From contig JACKNK010000001.1 of assembly GCA_024234955.1 (NCBI GenBank), positions 496,001-560,000 of the forward strand: a DNA stretch of 64,000 bases, written 5' to 3'. Positions 17,399-25,678 of the stretch are shown here, in pieces (within the stretch, counting starts at the first letter, position 1; each line of letters starts with the position of its first letter). This DNA comes from Gammaproteobacteria bacterium. Lineage in GTDB: Bacteria > Pseudomonadota > Gammaproteobacteria > JACKNK01. The notes beneath the pieces were generated by a model. It was not told the DNA's origin and made no database searches. It saw only the letters and a program-made list of their open reading frames with translations. The position numbers and the translations under genes are program-made.

Positions 17399-17556
17399 TA
17401 CGCACGGCAAATCTCAGGTAAACGATGAACGTCCCAACCACCGGCACGCCCATCCCGAACCGGACCCGCAACATAGCCTTTAGCGGCGCAACCTGCACGG
17501 ATTGAAACCGGTAGCATCGGTGGGCTACCGTGCCACGCATATCCAAGGAGTCCATA

Positions 17557-17847
17557 TTGGCTACCAAGACCCAAAAAAAGGCCGACCCGGCCACCCCCGA
17601 TTTCGAAACGGCGATGAGAGAACTGGAACAGCTCGTCGATTCGCTGGAAAACGGCGATCTGACACTGGAGCAATCGCTTGCCCATTTTGAACGAGGTGTC
17701 TCCCTGACGCGGATTTGCCAGAAGTCCTTGGACGCGGCGCAACAGAAGGTGGACATGCTGCTCGACGCCGGTACCGACAGCGATGGCGAACTCGTCGAGT
17801 TCAACGACCTGAACAATGCCGAAGACGGCAACAACGACGGCCAATAA
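17557..17847 (+). CDS. xseB: Exodeoxyribonuclease VII small subunit
   Basis: A 96-residue XseB. The domain ETAMRELEQLVDSLENGDLT followed by EQSLAHFERGVSLTRICQ is diagnostic. XseB binds the large nuclease subunit XseA, which is not in this window. I prefer the TTG at 17557 because AAGGAG lies 6 bases upstream; a GTG at 17530 is in frame but lacks a site. It is followed by ispA after 5 bases, the common xseB-ispA order. Confidence 0.92.
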   Translation: MATKTQKKADPATPDFETAMRELEQLVDSLENGDLTLEQSLAHFERGVSLTRICQKSLDAAQQKVDMLLDAGTDSDGELVEFNDLNNAEDGNNDGQ

Positions 17848-17852
17848 CCTCT

Positions 17853-18770
17853 GTGACTTCTTCCACCCTGTCCGACCAGGACCAGCTCGAAGCCCTGCTG
17901 GCGGCCCTTGCCGCACGATCCCGTACCGCCATTGACGCCAGTCTTCCCGGCGCGACCACCTTGCCGACCCGTTTGCATGAAGCGATGCGCTATTCGGCAC
18001 TGGATGGCGGGAAGTGCATTCGGCCGATGCTGGTGTATTCCGCAGGCAAGGCCGTTGGCGCCCCGGATTCTCGTCTCGACGCGCCGGCAGTCGCGGTCGA
18101 ACTGATCCATGCCTATTCCCTGGTACATGACGATTTGCCAGCGATGGACGACGACGAGCTTCGGCGCGGCCGCCCGACCTGCCACAAGGCCTTCGACGAA
18201 GCCACCGCGATCCTGGTCGGCGACGGGCTGCAGGCCCTCGCCTTTCAGCAGCTTGCCCAGGACCCGAACCTGGACATCGACCCAGCCGTAAAGCTCCGCA
18301 TGGTGCAGATACTCGCCCAAGCCGCCGGTTCCCGAGGCATGGTCGGAGGGCAGGCCATCGATCTGGAATCGGAAGGCAAGCAACTCAATATCGCCGCACT
18401 GGAAGACATGCACATCCACAAGACCGGCGCACTGATCCGAGCTTCCGTCACGCTGGGTGCATTATGCGCGGACGGCGTCGATGAATCCCGGCTTGCCGGA
18501 CTGGATCACTACGCCAAATGCATCGGGCTTGCTTTCCAGATCCATGACGACGTGCTGGACGTCGTCAGCGACACCAAAACCCTGGGCAAGACCCAGGGTG
18601 CAGACCAGGCCCGCAACAAGTCCACCTACCCGGCCCTGATGGGTCTGGACAATGCCCGTCGCCGCGCCGATGAGCTACGCAACGACGCGCTGGCGAGTAT
18701 CGCCGACCTGGATGAACGCGCCGACCCGTTGCGATGGCTGGCGAATTACATCGTTTCCCGCAAGCGCTAG
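17853..18770 (+). CDS. ispA: (2E,6E)-farnesyl diphosphate synthase
   Basis: A 305-residue short-chain polyprenyl synthase condensing isopentenyl diphosphate with allylic diphosphates. It has GGKCIRPMLVY, the first aspartate-rich motif LVHDDLPAMDDDELRRGRPT and the second FQIHDDVLDV. The GTG at 17853 is the likely start, giving the usual length; there is no strong SD, consistent with translation coupled to xseB. Products feed ubiquinone, undecaprenyl phosphate and the farnesyl tail of heme O made by ctaB further along. Confidence 0.94.
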   Translation: MTSSTLSDQDQLEALLAALAARSRTAIDASLPGATTLPTRLHEAMRYSALDGGKCIRPMLVYSAGKAVGAPDSRLDAPAVAVELIHAYSLVHDDLPAMDDDELRRGRPTCHKAFDEATAILVGDGLQALAFQQLAQDPNLDIDPAVKLRMVQILAQAAGSRGMVGGQAIDLESEGKQLNIAALEDMHIHKTGALIRASVTLGALCADGVDESRLAGLDHYAKCIGLAFQIHDDVLDVVSDTKTLGKTQGADQARNKSTYPALMGLDNARRRADELRNDALASIADLDERADPLRWLANYIVSRKR

Positions 18771-18811
18771 CGCGCCGGGGAATCTCTGGATTGAATCGAA
18801 TTGCTGCCATC

Positions 18812-18867
18812 GCGGCTGAAGCCGCTCAGACATAGATCTAACCAGTCGCAGGAGCGGCTTCAGCCGC
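18812..18867. repeat. REP-like inverted pair
   Basis: GCGGCTGAAGCCGCTC (18812-18827) and its exact complement (18852-18867) with a 24-base loop; each arm is itself palindromic. It lies between the convergent 3' ends of ispA and prfC and shares its core with the repeat at 15137-15195. Confidence 0.8.
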
Positions 18868-18964
18868 AAGCTGATTCGATCGGACGTTATGCAGACACGC
18901 TCCACCATGTGCGGTGGATGCGCCCCTGCGGTCCTTCGCCAACCCTGCTCACCCCTATCGCGGC

Positions 18965-20557
18965 TCAATTGAAGCTCTGCTCCCGGGTGGCACGGAAGCG
19001 GATCTCGGGATGGCGCTCCTGGGCCATCTGCAGATTGACCCGGGTAGAGCCGAGATACACCAGCTCGCCGCCGTGATCGACGGCCAGATTCTGCTGGTTC
19101 TTGTCCTGAAACTTTTCCATGTCGCGATCGGTTTTTGCAGACACCCATCGGGCGGTCGCGACGTTGACGGCTTCGAAGGTAGCCTCGACGCCGTATTCAT
19201 AGCGCAGCCGATGCGCCACCACGTCGAACTGGAGCACACCGACGGCACCGAGGATCAGGTCGTTGTTCATCAACGGCCGGAACAACTGGGTCGCCCCTTC
19301 CTCACATAATTGCTGAAGACCTTTCTGCAACTGCTTGATCTTTAATGGATCACGCAACTGGGCTCGGCGAAAAAGCTCGGGCGCAAAGTTGGGGATGCCG
19401 GTGAAATGCATCACCTCGCCTTCCGTGAAGGTATCGCCGATGGTGATGGTTCCGTGATTGTGCAGACCGAGAATATCGCCCGGATAGGCCACATCCACTG
19501 CCTCACGATCCGAGGCCAGGAAGGTCAAAGCATCGGCGATGCGGACATCCTTGCCGGTTCGCACCTGCCGCAGCTTCATGCCCGGCTTGAAGATGCCGGA
19601 ACAGACCCGCAGGAAAGCAACCCGGTCACGGTGTTTGGGATCCATGTTCGCCTGAATCTTGAACACGAAGCCGCTGAAGTTGCTCTCGCTGGGTTCAACC
19701 TCCCGCACGGTGGTCGCACGATGTTGCGGCGGCGGCGCGTACTCCACAAAGCCATTCAGCAGTTCGCGCACGCCAAAATTGTTGATCGCCGATCCGCAAT
19801 ACACCGGTGTCAGCCGACCCGCCAGATATTCGTCGAGGTTGAACTCATGACTGGCACCGCGCACCAGTTCCATCTCCTCGCGGATGTCGTTGGCGAGATC
19901 GCCGATCGCCTTGTCCAGATCGGGATTATCCAGTCCGTCGATGGCGCGGATGTCCTGCACCCGTCCTCCACCGCGACCCGGCTCGTAGAGATACACCCGG
20001 TCTTCATACAGGTGATACACCCCTTTGAAGCCCTTGCCGCTGCCAATCGGCCAGGTGATCGGTGCGCAGGCGATCTTGAGCACATCCTCGACCTCGTCGA
20101 GCAACTCGATGGGCTCCCGGCTCTCACGGTCGAACTTGTTGATGAAGCTGATGATCGGGGTATCGCGCAGGCGGCAAACATCCATCAACTTGATGGTGCG
20201 CTCCTCGACGCCCTTCGCCGCGTCGATAACCATGAGGGCGGAATCGACCGCCGTCAGGGTGCGATAGGTATCCTCGGAGAAGTCCGCATGGCCGGGGGTA
20301 TCGAGCAGATTGATCATGCGATCCCGATACGGGAACTGCATCACCGACGAGGTCACCGAGATGCCACGTTCCTTTTCCAGTTCCATCCAGTCCGAGGTCG
20401 CGTGACGATCCGCCTTGCGCCCCTTGACGGTCCCCGCCATCTGAATCGCGCCCCCGAAAAGCAGCAGCTTCTCGGTCAGCGTGGTCTTGCCGGCGTCGGG
20501 ATGCGAAATGATCGCAAACGTGCGCCGACGTGCGAGTTCATCGTGTAGCTGGGCCAT
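18965..20557 (-). CDS. prfC: Peptide chain release factor 3
   Basis: A 530-residue translational GTPase that recycles RF1/RF2 from the ribosome. G1 is SHPDAGKTTLTEKLL, G3 DTPGHADFSEDTYR and G4 NKFDRE; the RF3-type C-terminal part includes VGVLQFDVVAHRLRYEYGV. The ATG at 20557 gives the length of E. coli RF3 (529); an upstream in-frame start at 20611 is not supported. It is a single gene on the minus strand. Confidence 0.95.
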   Translation of the reverse strand: MAQLHDELARRRTFAIISHPDAGKTTLTEKLLLFGGAIQMAGTVKGRKADRHATSDWMELEKERGISVTSSVMQFPYRDRMINLLDTPGHADFSEDTYRTLTAVDSALMVIDAAKGVEERTIKLMDVCRLRDTPIISFINKFDRESREPIELLDEVEDVLKIACAPITWPIGSGKGFKGVYHLYEDRVYLYEPGRGGGRVQDIRAIDGLDNPDLDKAIGDLANDIREEMELVRGASHEFNLDEYLAGRLTPVYCGSAINNFGVRELLNGFVEYAPPPQHRATTVREVEPSESNFSGFVFKIQANMDPKHRDRVAFLRVCSGIFKPGMKLRQVRTGKDVRIADALTFLASDREAVDVAYPGDILGLHNHGTITIGDTFTEGEVMHFTGIPNFAPELFRRAQLRDPLKIKQLQKGLQQLCEEGATQLFRPLMNNDLILGAVGVLQFDVVAHRLRYEYGVEATFEAVNVATARWVSAKTDRDMEKFQDKNQQNLAVDHGGELVYLGSTRVNLQMAQERHPEIRFRATREQSFN

Positions 20558-20692
20558 GGAGTAACGACTCTGAGCTTGTCGCGAAAAGGCGCGGAGTATA
20601 TCGAACGCCACGCCATTCTTGGCTCATGACCCGCACGGCATCTCGATTCCGCGTGCGCAACGTTTTGAAACTGTCATCCCATTGTCACTGTT

Positions 20693-22348
20693 ATGTCGCA
20701 AAAACACGGTAGCGCCTCCTGGACGGACCGTTATCATGAGCGGCTTCCTGTGCCATGCGGATACCGTTCCGAAATGCCCGTAGGTCAGCTTTATTTCCGC
20801 CTTCCCGAAGATTGCACGCGAGCCGCACTGCATCGCGCCCTGATCGACGAACTCGGTCTCAGCGATGACGGACAACGCAGCATAAAGCGCGATTATCTCG
20901 ACAGCTTCGACTGGCGCATCGCCAAAGCCGGTTACCTGATCGAGACCGAGGCCAGTCCAGGCGGCAGCATTCGCCTCACCCGACGTTCGCTGGACCCCAC
21001 CCATGCTGGCGTCCGCCCTGTGCATCTTGTGCTTCCAGCCGTTCCGCGCACCGCCGAGGACATCAACGCCTCCAATCTGAAAACCTGGCTCGGCGAGCGC
21101 CTCGGACTGCGCGCGCTGACCCTGGTCGCGCATCTGGAAGGCAAGGTTCAGCATTATTCGTTGCGCGATGAGGACGGCAAGCAGCGGGTCCGGATTGCAA
21201 TTCAGCGTGACCGGATGATCGACGCAAAAAACACCTCCCACGAGCTGCCGCGCCGTCTGATGATCGAAACCCTGCGCGGATACGAAACGGACGCCGAACG
21301 CCTGTTCTCTGCGCTTCGGAGCCATTGCAAGCTGAAGGCCTTGTCCACGGATCCATTCCATCTCGCCGTCGCCGCCAATGGCCGAGTGATCGGGGATTAC
21401 GACCAGAAGGTCAACTTCGACCTCAATCCGAACCAGCGCACCGATGTGACCGCGCGCGAGATCCTGCTTGCATTGCTGACCACGATGGAGCGGAACGAGG
21501 ATGGCATCGTCGCGCAGATCGATACCGAATTCCTCCATGACTATCGCGTCGCCGTGCGTCGCAGCCGTTCTCTCGTCAGCCAGGTCAAGGGCGTTTTTCC
21601 ACCGGAGGAACTGGCGCGCTTCAAGGCCGATCTTGGCTGGCTGGGCCAGGCCACCGGCCCCGGTCGCGACATGGACGTGTACCTGCTGGATTTCGACAAA
21701 CTCGGCGAAGGCCTGCCGGAGGCGCAGCGCGAACACCTCGCGCCGCTCAAGGATTTTCTCAAACAACATCACGCGCAGGCCTACCGGGAACTCGGCACGT
21801 TGCTGCGCAGCAAACGATACAAGACTTTCCGCCGGGACTGGCATCGCTTCCTGAGCACACCGCCCGAACGGGTAACCGAACTGCCGAATGCAATGCGCCC
21901 CATCCGGCACGTTGCCGACGAACGTATCTGGCGGCTGTATCGGCTGGCACTCACCGAAGGTGGCGCGATCACGCCGGATTCCCCGAACGACGACCTTCAC
22001 GAATTGCGCAAGACCTGCAAGAAGCTGCGCTACCTTCTGGAGTTCTTCCGCTCGCTGTATCCGCCGCGAAAGCTCGACGCCAACATCCGGGCATTGAAAA
22101 AACTTCAGGACTTTCTCGGCCTGTTCCAGGACCTGGAAGTCCAGTCCCACAAACTGAACGAGTTCGAGGCCCGGATGCGCGCCGAAGGTACACTGCCTGC
22201 GGAAACCGGCGCGGCCATCGAGGCACTGGTCACACATATGCTCACCGAACAGACCGCCCTGCGCGGCGGCTTTGCCACCCTGTTCGCGCACTTCGCCTCG
22301 GCAGAGAATCAGTCCCACTACCGAGAATTGTTTGCCGCAAATACCTGA
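20693..22348 (+). CDS. CHAD-domain protein with CYTH-like N-terminus
   Basis: A 551-residue protein. Residues about 255-540 form a CHAD domain with HDYRVAVRRSR (282-292), GPGRDMDVYLLD and LHELRKTCKKLRYLLEFF, whose conserved basic residues bind polyphosphate in characterised members. The N-terminal 200 residues look like a divergent CYTH (triphosphate tunnel) domain, but the usual ExExK start is not obvious. Its stop overlaps the start of the ParA gene by one base (TGATG). The start is uncertain: ATG codons at 20693 and 20774 both lack a clear SD. Confidence 0.82.
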   Translation: MSQKHGSASWTDRYHERLPVPCGYRSEMPVGQLYFRLPEDCTRAALHRALIDELGLSDDGQRSIKRDYLDSFDWRIAKAGYLIETEASPGGSIRLTRRSLDPTHAGVRPVHLVLPAVPRTAEDINASNLKTWLGERLGLRALTLVAHLEGKVQHYSLRDEDGKQRVRIAIQRDRMIDAKNTSHELPRRLMIETLRGYETDAERLFSALRSHCKLKALSTDPFHLAVAANGRVIGDYDQKVNFDLNPNQRTDVTAREILLALLTTMERNEDGIVAQIDTEFLHDYRVAVRRSRSLVSQVKGVFPPEELARFKADLGWLGQATGPGRDMDVYLLDFDKLGEGLPEAQREHLAPLKDFLKQHHAQAYRELGTLLRSKRYKTFRRDWHRFLSTPPERVTELPNAMRPIRHVADERIWRLYRLALTEGGAITPDSPNDDLHELRKTCKKLRYLLEFFRSLYPPRKLDANIRALKKLQDFLGLFQDLEVQSHKLNEFEARMRAEGTLPAETGAAIEALVTHMLTEQTALRGGFATLFAHFASAENQSHYRELFAANT

Positions 22349-23097
22349 TGAAGATCCTAGCGACCTACAACATCAAGGGCGGTGTCGGTAAGACTGCCAC
22401 CGCCGTGAACATGGCCTGGCTGGCCAGCCGCCACGGATACCGCACCCTGATCTGGGACCTGGACCCGCAAGGTGCCGCCAGCTTCTATTTCCGGGTCAAA
22501 CCCAAGATCGCAGGTGGCGCCAGAGGTCTGCTCTCCGGAAAGAACGAACTCGACGACGTGGTCAAAGCCACCGACTACACCGGTCTCGACCTGATCCCGG
22601 CCGACTTTTCCTACCGCAATCTCGATCTCACCCTGGCCGACAGCAAGCGCCCGGTGAAACAGCTGATGAAACTGCTGCGTCCGCTGTCCGGTGAATATGA
22701 CCTGCTGATCATCGACAGCGCGCCGAGCATTTCGCTGGTCTCGGAAAACATCTTCCACGCCGCCGATGCGCTGCTGGTGCCGATGATCCCGACCACCTTG
22801 TCGCTGCGCACTTACGACCAGTTGCGAAAGTACTTTCGCAAGAAAGACATCAGCGGGGTTGCCATCCTGCCGTTCTTTTCGATGGCCGATCGTCGCAAAT
22901 CCATGCATCGCGAGATCATGGAACAGGCCTGGGCGGATGACCCCGCCGTGCTCAAGACCGACATCCCCTACTCCGCCGATGTCGAACGCATGGGCCTGAC
23001 CCGCGCCCCGGTCGGCGCCTACGCCCCCAGCAGCGCCCCGGCGCTGGCTTACGAAGCGCTGTGGAGCGAGGCCACGGAGCGCATGGCGATCCGTTAA
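22348..23097 (+). CDS. ParA/MinD-type ATPase
   Basis: A 249-residue ATPase of the ParA family. It has the deviant Walker A KGGVGKTATAVNMA with the signature lysine (residues 10-23), WDLDPQGAASFYF for Walker A' and LLIIDSAPSIS for Walker B. Members position plasmids, chromosomes, chemoreceptor arrays or carboxysomes by forming gradients on the nucleoid. No ParB-like gene or parS site is adjacent; the only coupled partner is the CHAD protein, so it is probably a cargo-positioning ATPase rather than the chromosomal ParA. Confidence 0.88.
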   Translation: MKILATYNIKGGVGKTATAVNMAWLASRHGYRTLIWDLDPQGAASFYFRVKPKIAGGARGLLSGKNELDDVVKATDYTGLDLIPADFSYRNLDLTLADSKRPVKQLMKLLRPLSGEYDLLIIDSAPSISLVSENIFHAADALLVPMIPTTLSLRTYDQLRKYFRKKDISGVAILPFFSMADRRKSMHREIMEQAWADDPAVLKTDIPYSADVERMGLTRAPVGAYAPSSAPALAYEALWSEATERMAIR

Positions 23098-23119
23098 TTG
23101 CCGGCCAGCAACTCAAGGA

Positions 23120-23908
23120 TCAGTCGTACTCGCGATCCTTCCACTCGCGCAATGCCCGGAACACTGCCGCGTCGCTGTCCAATTCCCTTCCGGCATTGCC
23201 CGCTGCGGCAGCAATCACGGTCGCCACATCAAAGCGCAAGAACGGATTGGTGGCGCGCTCCTGCGCCATGTTCGAAGGCAGCGTCGGTCGATCTGCGTCG
23301 AGCGCCGCGTGACAGTCGCGTTCCCGTTGAAGCAAGGCCGCATTCTCCGGCTCCACCCATTTCGCGAAACCGATGTTATCCAGGGTGTATTCATGCGCGC
23401 AGTACACCGCCGTATCGCCGGGCAAGTCGCGCAAGCGCGCCAATGCCGCATGCAACTGCTCATGCGTTCCGGAAAACACCCGCCCGCATCCGCAGCCGAA
23501 CAAGGTATCGCCGCAGAACACGGCGCCTTCGCCGACATACGCGATATGGCCGGAGGTATGACCCGGCACATCCCAGACCGTGAAGCCGATGCCTTGATCG
23601 CCCACGTCGCCCAATTCAACCCGATCGCCTTCTGCAAGCGGCACATCGATATGTGGGATCCGCTCATTGGCGGGGCCATACACGGTCAGATCGGGATACC
23701 GCACCCGCAACGCGGCAATGCCACCGACATGATCGCCATGATGGTGGGTAATCAATATCGCATTGGGCGTGACGCCAAGCCGATTACAGACCGCAATCAC
23801 CGGCGCGGCATCCCCCGGATCGACCACGGCGACGCGATCCCGCCCGGAATCGGGGATCAACCAGATGTAGTTGTCGCTGAACGCCGCGACCGGCAGGATT
23901 TTTCGCAT
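23120..23908 (-). CDS. gloB: Hydroxyacylglutathione hydrolase (glyoxalase II)
   Basis: A 262-residue metallo-beta-lactamase-fold enzyme hydrolysing S-lactoylglutathione to lactate and glutathione. The metal motif THHHGDHVGG, VPGHTSGHIAYV, GDTLFGCGCGRVF and AHEYTLDN match GloB closely, and the C-terminal HAGH domain ends NPFLRF. The ATG at 23908 gives the family length; the upstream in-frame codon at 23980 would add residues read through the edge of the repeat element. Confidence 0.93.
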   Translation of the reverse strand: MRKILPVAAFSDNYIWLIPDSGRDRVAVVDPGDAAPVIAVCNRLGVTPNAILITHHHGDHVGGIAALRVRYPDLTVYGPANERIPHIDVPLAEGDRVELGDVGDQGIGFTVWDVPGHTSGHIAYVGEGAVFCGDTLFGCGCGRVFSGTHEQLHAALARLRDLPGDTAVYCAHEYTLDNIGFAKWVEPENAALLQRERDCHAALDADRPTLPSNMAQERATNPFLRFDVATVIAAAAGNAGRELDSDAAVFRALREWKDREYD

Positions 23909-23973
23909 CCGCAAAGGATAAGTCAGGCCGCAACGCCCCGACCTGCCGCCGGGACGATTTGCGGTGAAAAAAA

Positions 23974-24259
23974 GGTTCATCGCACTTTAGCGGGAAAGGC
24001 ATCGCGGATTTTCAGCAAGGTAGGGCGGAACCCGAAGGGCTTCCGCCGCCGACGCGGGCATGGCGGAAGCCCTTCGGGTTCCGCCCTACCTCGCGATCCG
24101 CCGGGGGTGGAAACGGAAGCGCCGGAGACAAGTTCGCCGCGCTCGTGGACACCATCGCCGCCGCCTTCGATGGCCACGATCAGGCCCTACTCGTCCGGGG
24201 TCATCCGGGGTCATCCGATCCCGGACATCAAATCCGTTCCCGCCAATCCGCGAAGAACC
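23974..24259. mobile_element. MITE-like repeat element, copy B
   Basis: A 286-bp copy of the element at 9602-9869. The ends GGTTCATC and GAAGAACC and the 29-bp hairpin (24019-24047 with 24062-24090) are identical. The region right of the hairpin is nearly the same except for small insertions, including a duplicated GGGGTCATCC; the stretch left of the hairpin differs. A-runs lie on both sides (7 bases to 23973, 9 bases from 24260), consistent with a duplicated homopolymer target. It lies between gloB and a minus-strand terminator-like hairpin. Confidence 0.7.
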
Positions 24260-24293
24260 AAAAAAAAACGGGATCCCGGTATCGGGATCCCGT
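24260..24293 (-). terminator. Minus-strand terminator-like hairpin, no assigned gene
   Basis: ACGGGATCCCG (24268-24278) pairs with CGGGATCCCGT (24283-24293), loop GTAT; on the minus strand it is followed by nine Ts. It is a strong rho-independent terminator by form, yet no convincing minus-strand gene lies to its right. Confidence 0.65.
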
Positions 24294-24649
24294 GAACACC
24301 GCGTTTCCGCGGAGGGAGGATTCTGCGACGCGCCACGCACTCTCCGATATGCGGAGTGTTCGTCAAATAGAAAGGTCTGCCCATGACATTCCACAAGAAC
24401 ATGGCACGCGTAACGATCTGCCTGAGACCCAGCAAAGGGTGGGCCAGATTTGCCAAACAGACACCGCCACCGGTCACTTGGAGGCTCGCCTCTGTCCACG
24501 GAGCCGATCGACCCGGCATCCCAAGATTGCGCACTGCAATCCGGTTGCACAAAGCAATCGGGCAACGATCACTCGCCGGCGCGAGCACGACCTGAATTCC
24601 CGTCCTTTACGCTGTTACTATCGCCACACCCTCACCCCGGCTTAAACGC
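24294..24649. other. 356-bp region without a recognised gene
   Basis: No convincing coding sequence on either strand. A plus-strand frame of 70 codons (24383-24595) has an AAAGG before its ATG, but its composition is not protein-like. A short hairpin CTCCG-ATATG-CGGAG sits near 24352. Because a minus-strand terminator closes this region on the left, a minus-strand small RNA is possible. The promoter of the downstream efflux pair should also be here. Confidence 0.4.
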
Positions 24650-25663
24650 ATGTATCGCCTGCTTTTGCTTATTCCCGCTCTGTTCACTTCCGTCTCGTCG
24701 GGCGCTGGTGAGACCGTACGGGTGGACGCGCGTCCCCTCGCGGAAGTGCGCACCTTCGAACACGGTGAGGCGCCGGCAACGGTTGCGAGCCTGAACCTCG
24801 TGACGCCGTCCACCGAGATCAATGCGCGCATCGTTGAAATCCCGGTACTTCCCGGTGATCAGGTCGCGTCGGGAGATCCGCTGGTGCGGATGGATTGCGA
24901 CCGCCATGAGCTGAACGCAGCCCGGATCGAGCACAGCATCGAGGCGCTCGTGGCGCAGCGTGTTCTCGCGCAAGCGCAACTCAAACGCGCCGAGAAATTG
25001 ATCAAACAGAAAAACGCTTCCGAAGAACTGGTTGACCAGCGCCGCGCCGATGTACGCCGACTGGACGCCGAGATTTCCGCTCAGCGCACCGAGTTGTCGC
25101 TGCGCAACCGGGACGTGACCGATTGCACCGTGCGTGCCCCATTCGACGGCATCGTGATCGAGCGACTGCGCAACGTCGGCGATTACGCGACCGTCGGCAC
25201 CCCTTTGCTGCGTCTGCTCGACAACCGAAATATCGAAGTCAGCGCACCGATCCTTCCCCAACAGATCGCCCTGTTGACGTCAGCGAACGCGTTGTCCTTC
25301 GTTCAGGATGGGCTGAGCATCCCGGTACAGCTCCGGGTTCTCATCGCCGCCCAGGACCCACTCACCCGTACCCGCGAGGCGCGTCTGACTTTCATCGACC
25401 AACGCGCCCTGCCCGGGTCGGCGGGTCGCCTTCACTGGCAGACTGCCCGTGCGAGCGTGCCCGCCAACCTGTTGGTCCGACGCGGGGACGCAATCGGCGT
25501 CTTCGTGGCCGACGCGAACAAGGCGCAGTTCATTGCCCTGGACGGCGCCATCGAGGGTCGATCTGCCACGGTCCCGATCGACATGAACCCCGACGCGCTG
25601 ATCATTACCAACGGTCGCCACGCCCTCGCGCATGGCGACACCATCGAAATCGGCCACCACTAG
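24650..25663 (+). CDS. RND efflux periplasmic adaptor (MFP)
   Basis: A 337-residue membrane fusion protein. A signal peptide (YRLLLLIPALFTSVSSGA) is followed by the lipoyl half EIPVLPGDQVASGDPLVRMDCD, an alpha-helical hairpin (about residues 80-140) and the second lipoyl half VRAPFDGIVIERLRNVGDY, then a beta-barrel. It links an inner membrane RND pump to an outer membrane channel. The pump gene follows after 15 bases; no outer membrane factor is present, so a shared TolC is likely. Confidence 0.88.
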   Translation: MYRLLLLIPALFTSVSSGAGETVRVDARPLAEVRTFEHGEAPATVASLNLVTPSTEINARIVEIPVLPGDQVASGDPLVRMDCDRHELNAARIEHSIEALVAQRVLAQAQLKRAEKLIKQKNASEELVDQRRADVRRLDAEISAQRTELSLRNRDVTDCTVRAPFDGIVIERLRNVGDYATVGTPLLRLLDNRNIEVSAPILPQQIALLTSANALSFVQDGLSIPVQLRVLIAAQDPLTRTREARLTFIDQRALPGSAGRLHWQTARASVPANLLVRRGDAIGVFVADANKAQFIALDGAIEGRSATVPIDMNPDALIITNGRHALAHGDTIEIGHH

Positions 25664-25678
25664 CCAGGGGCGGAACGG

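Noticed and set aside
24383..24595. 70-codon plus-strand ORF before the RND adaptor
   Set aside because: AAAGG precedes its ATG, but the composition is not protein-like and no family is recognisable.
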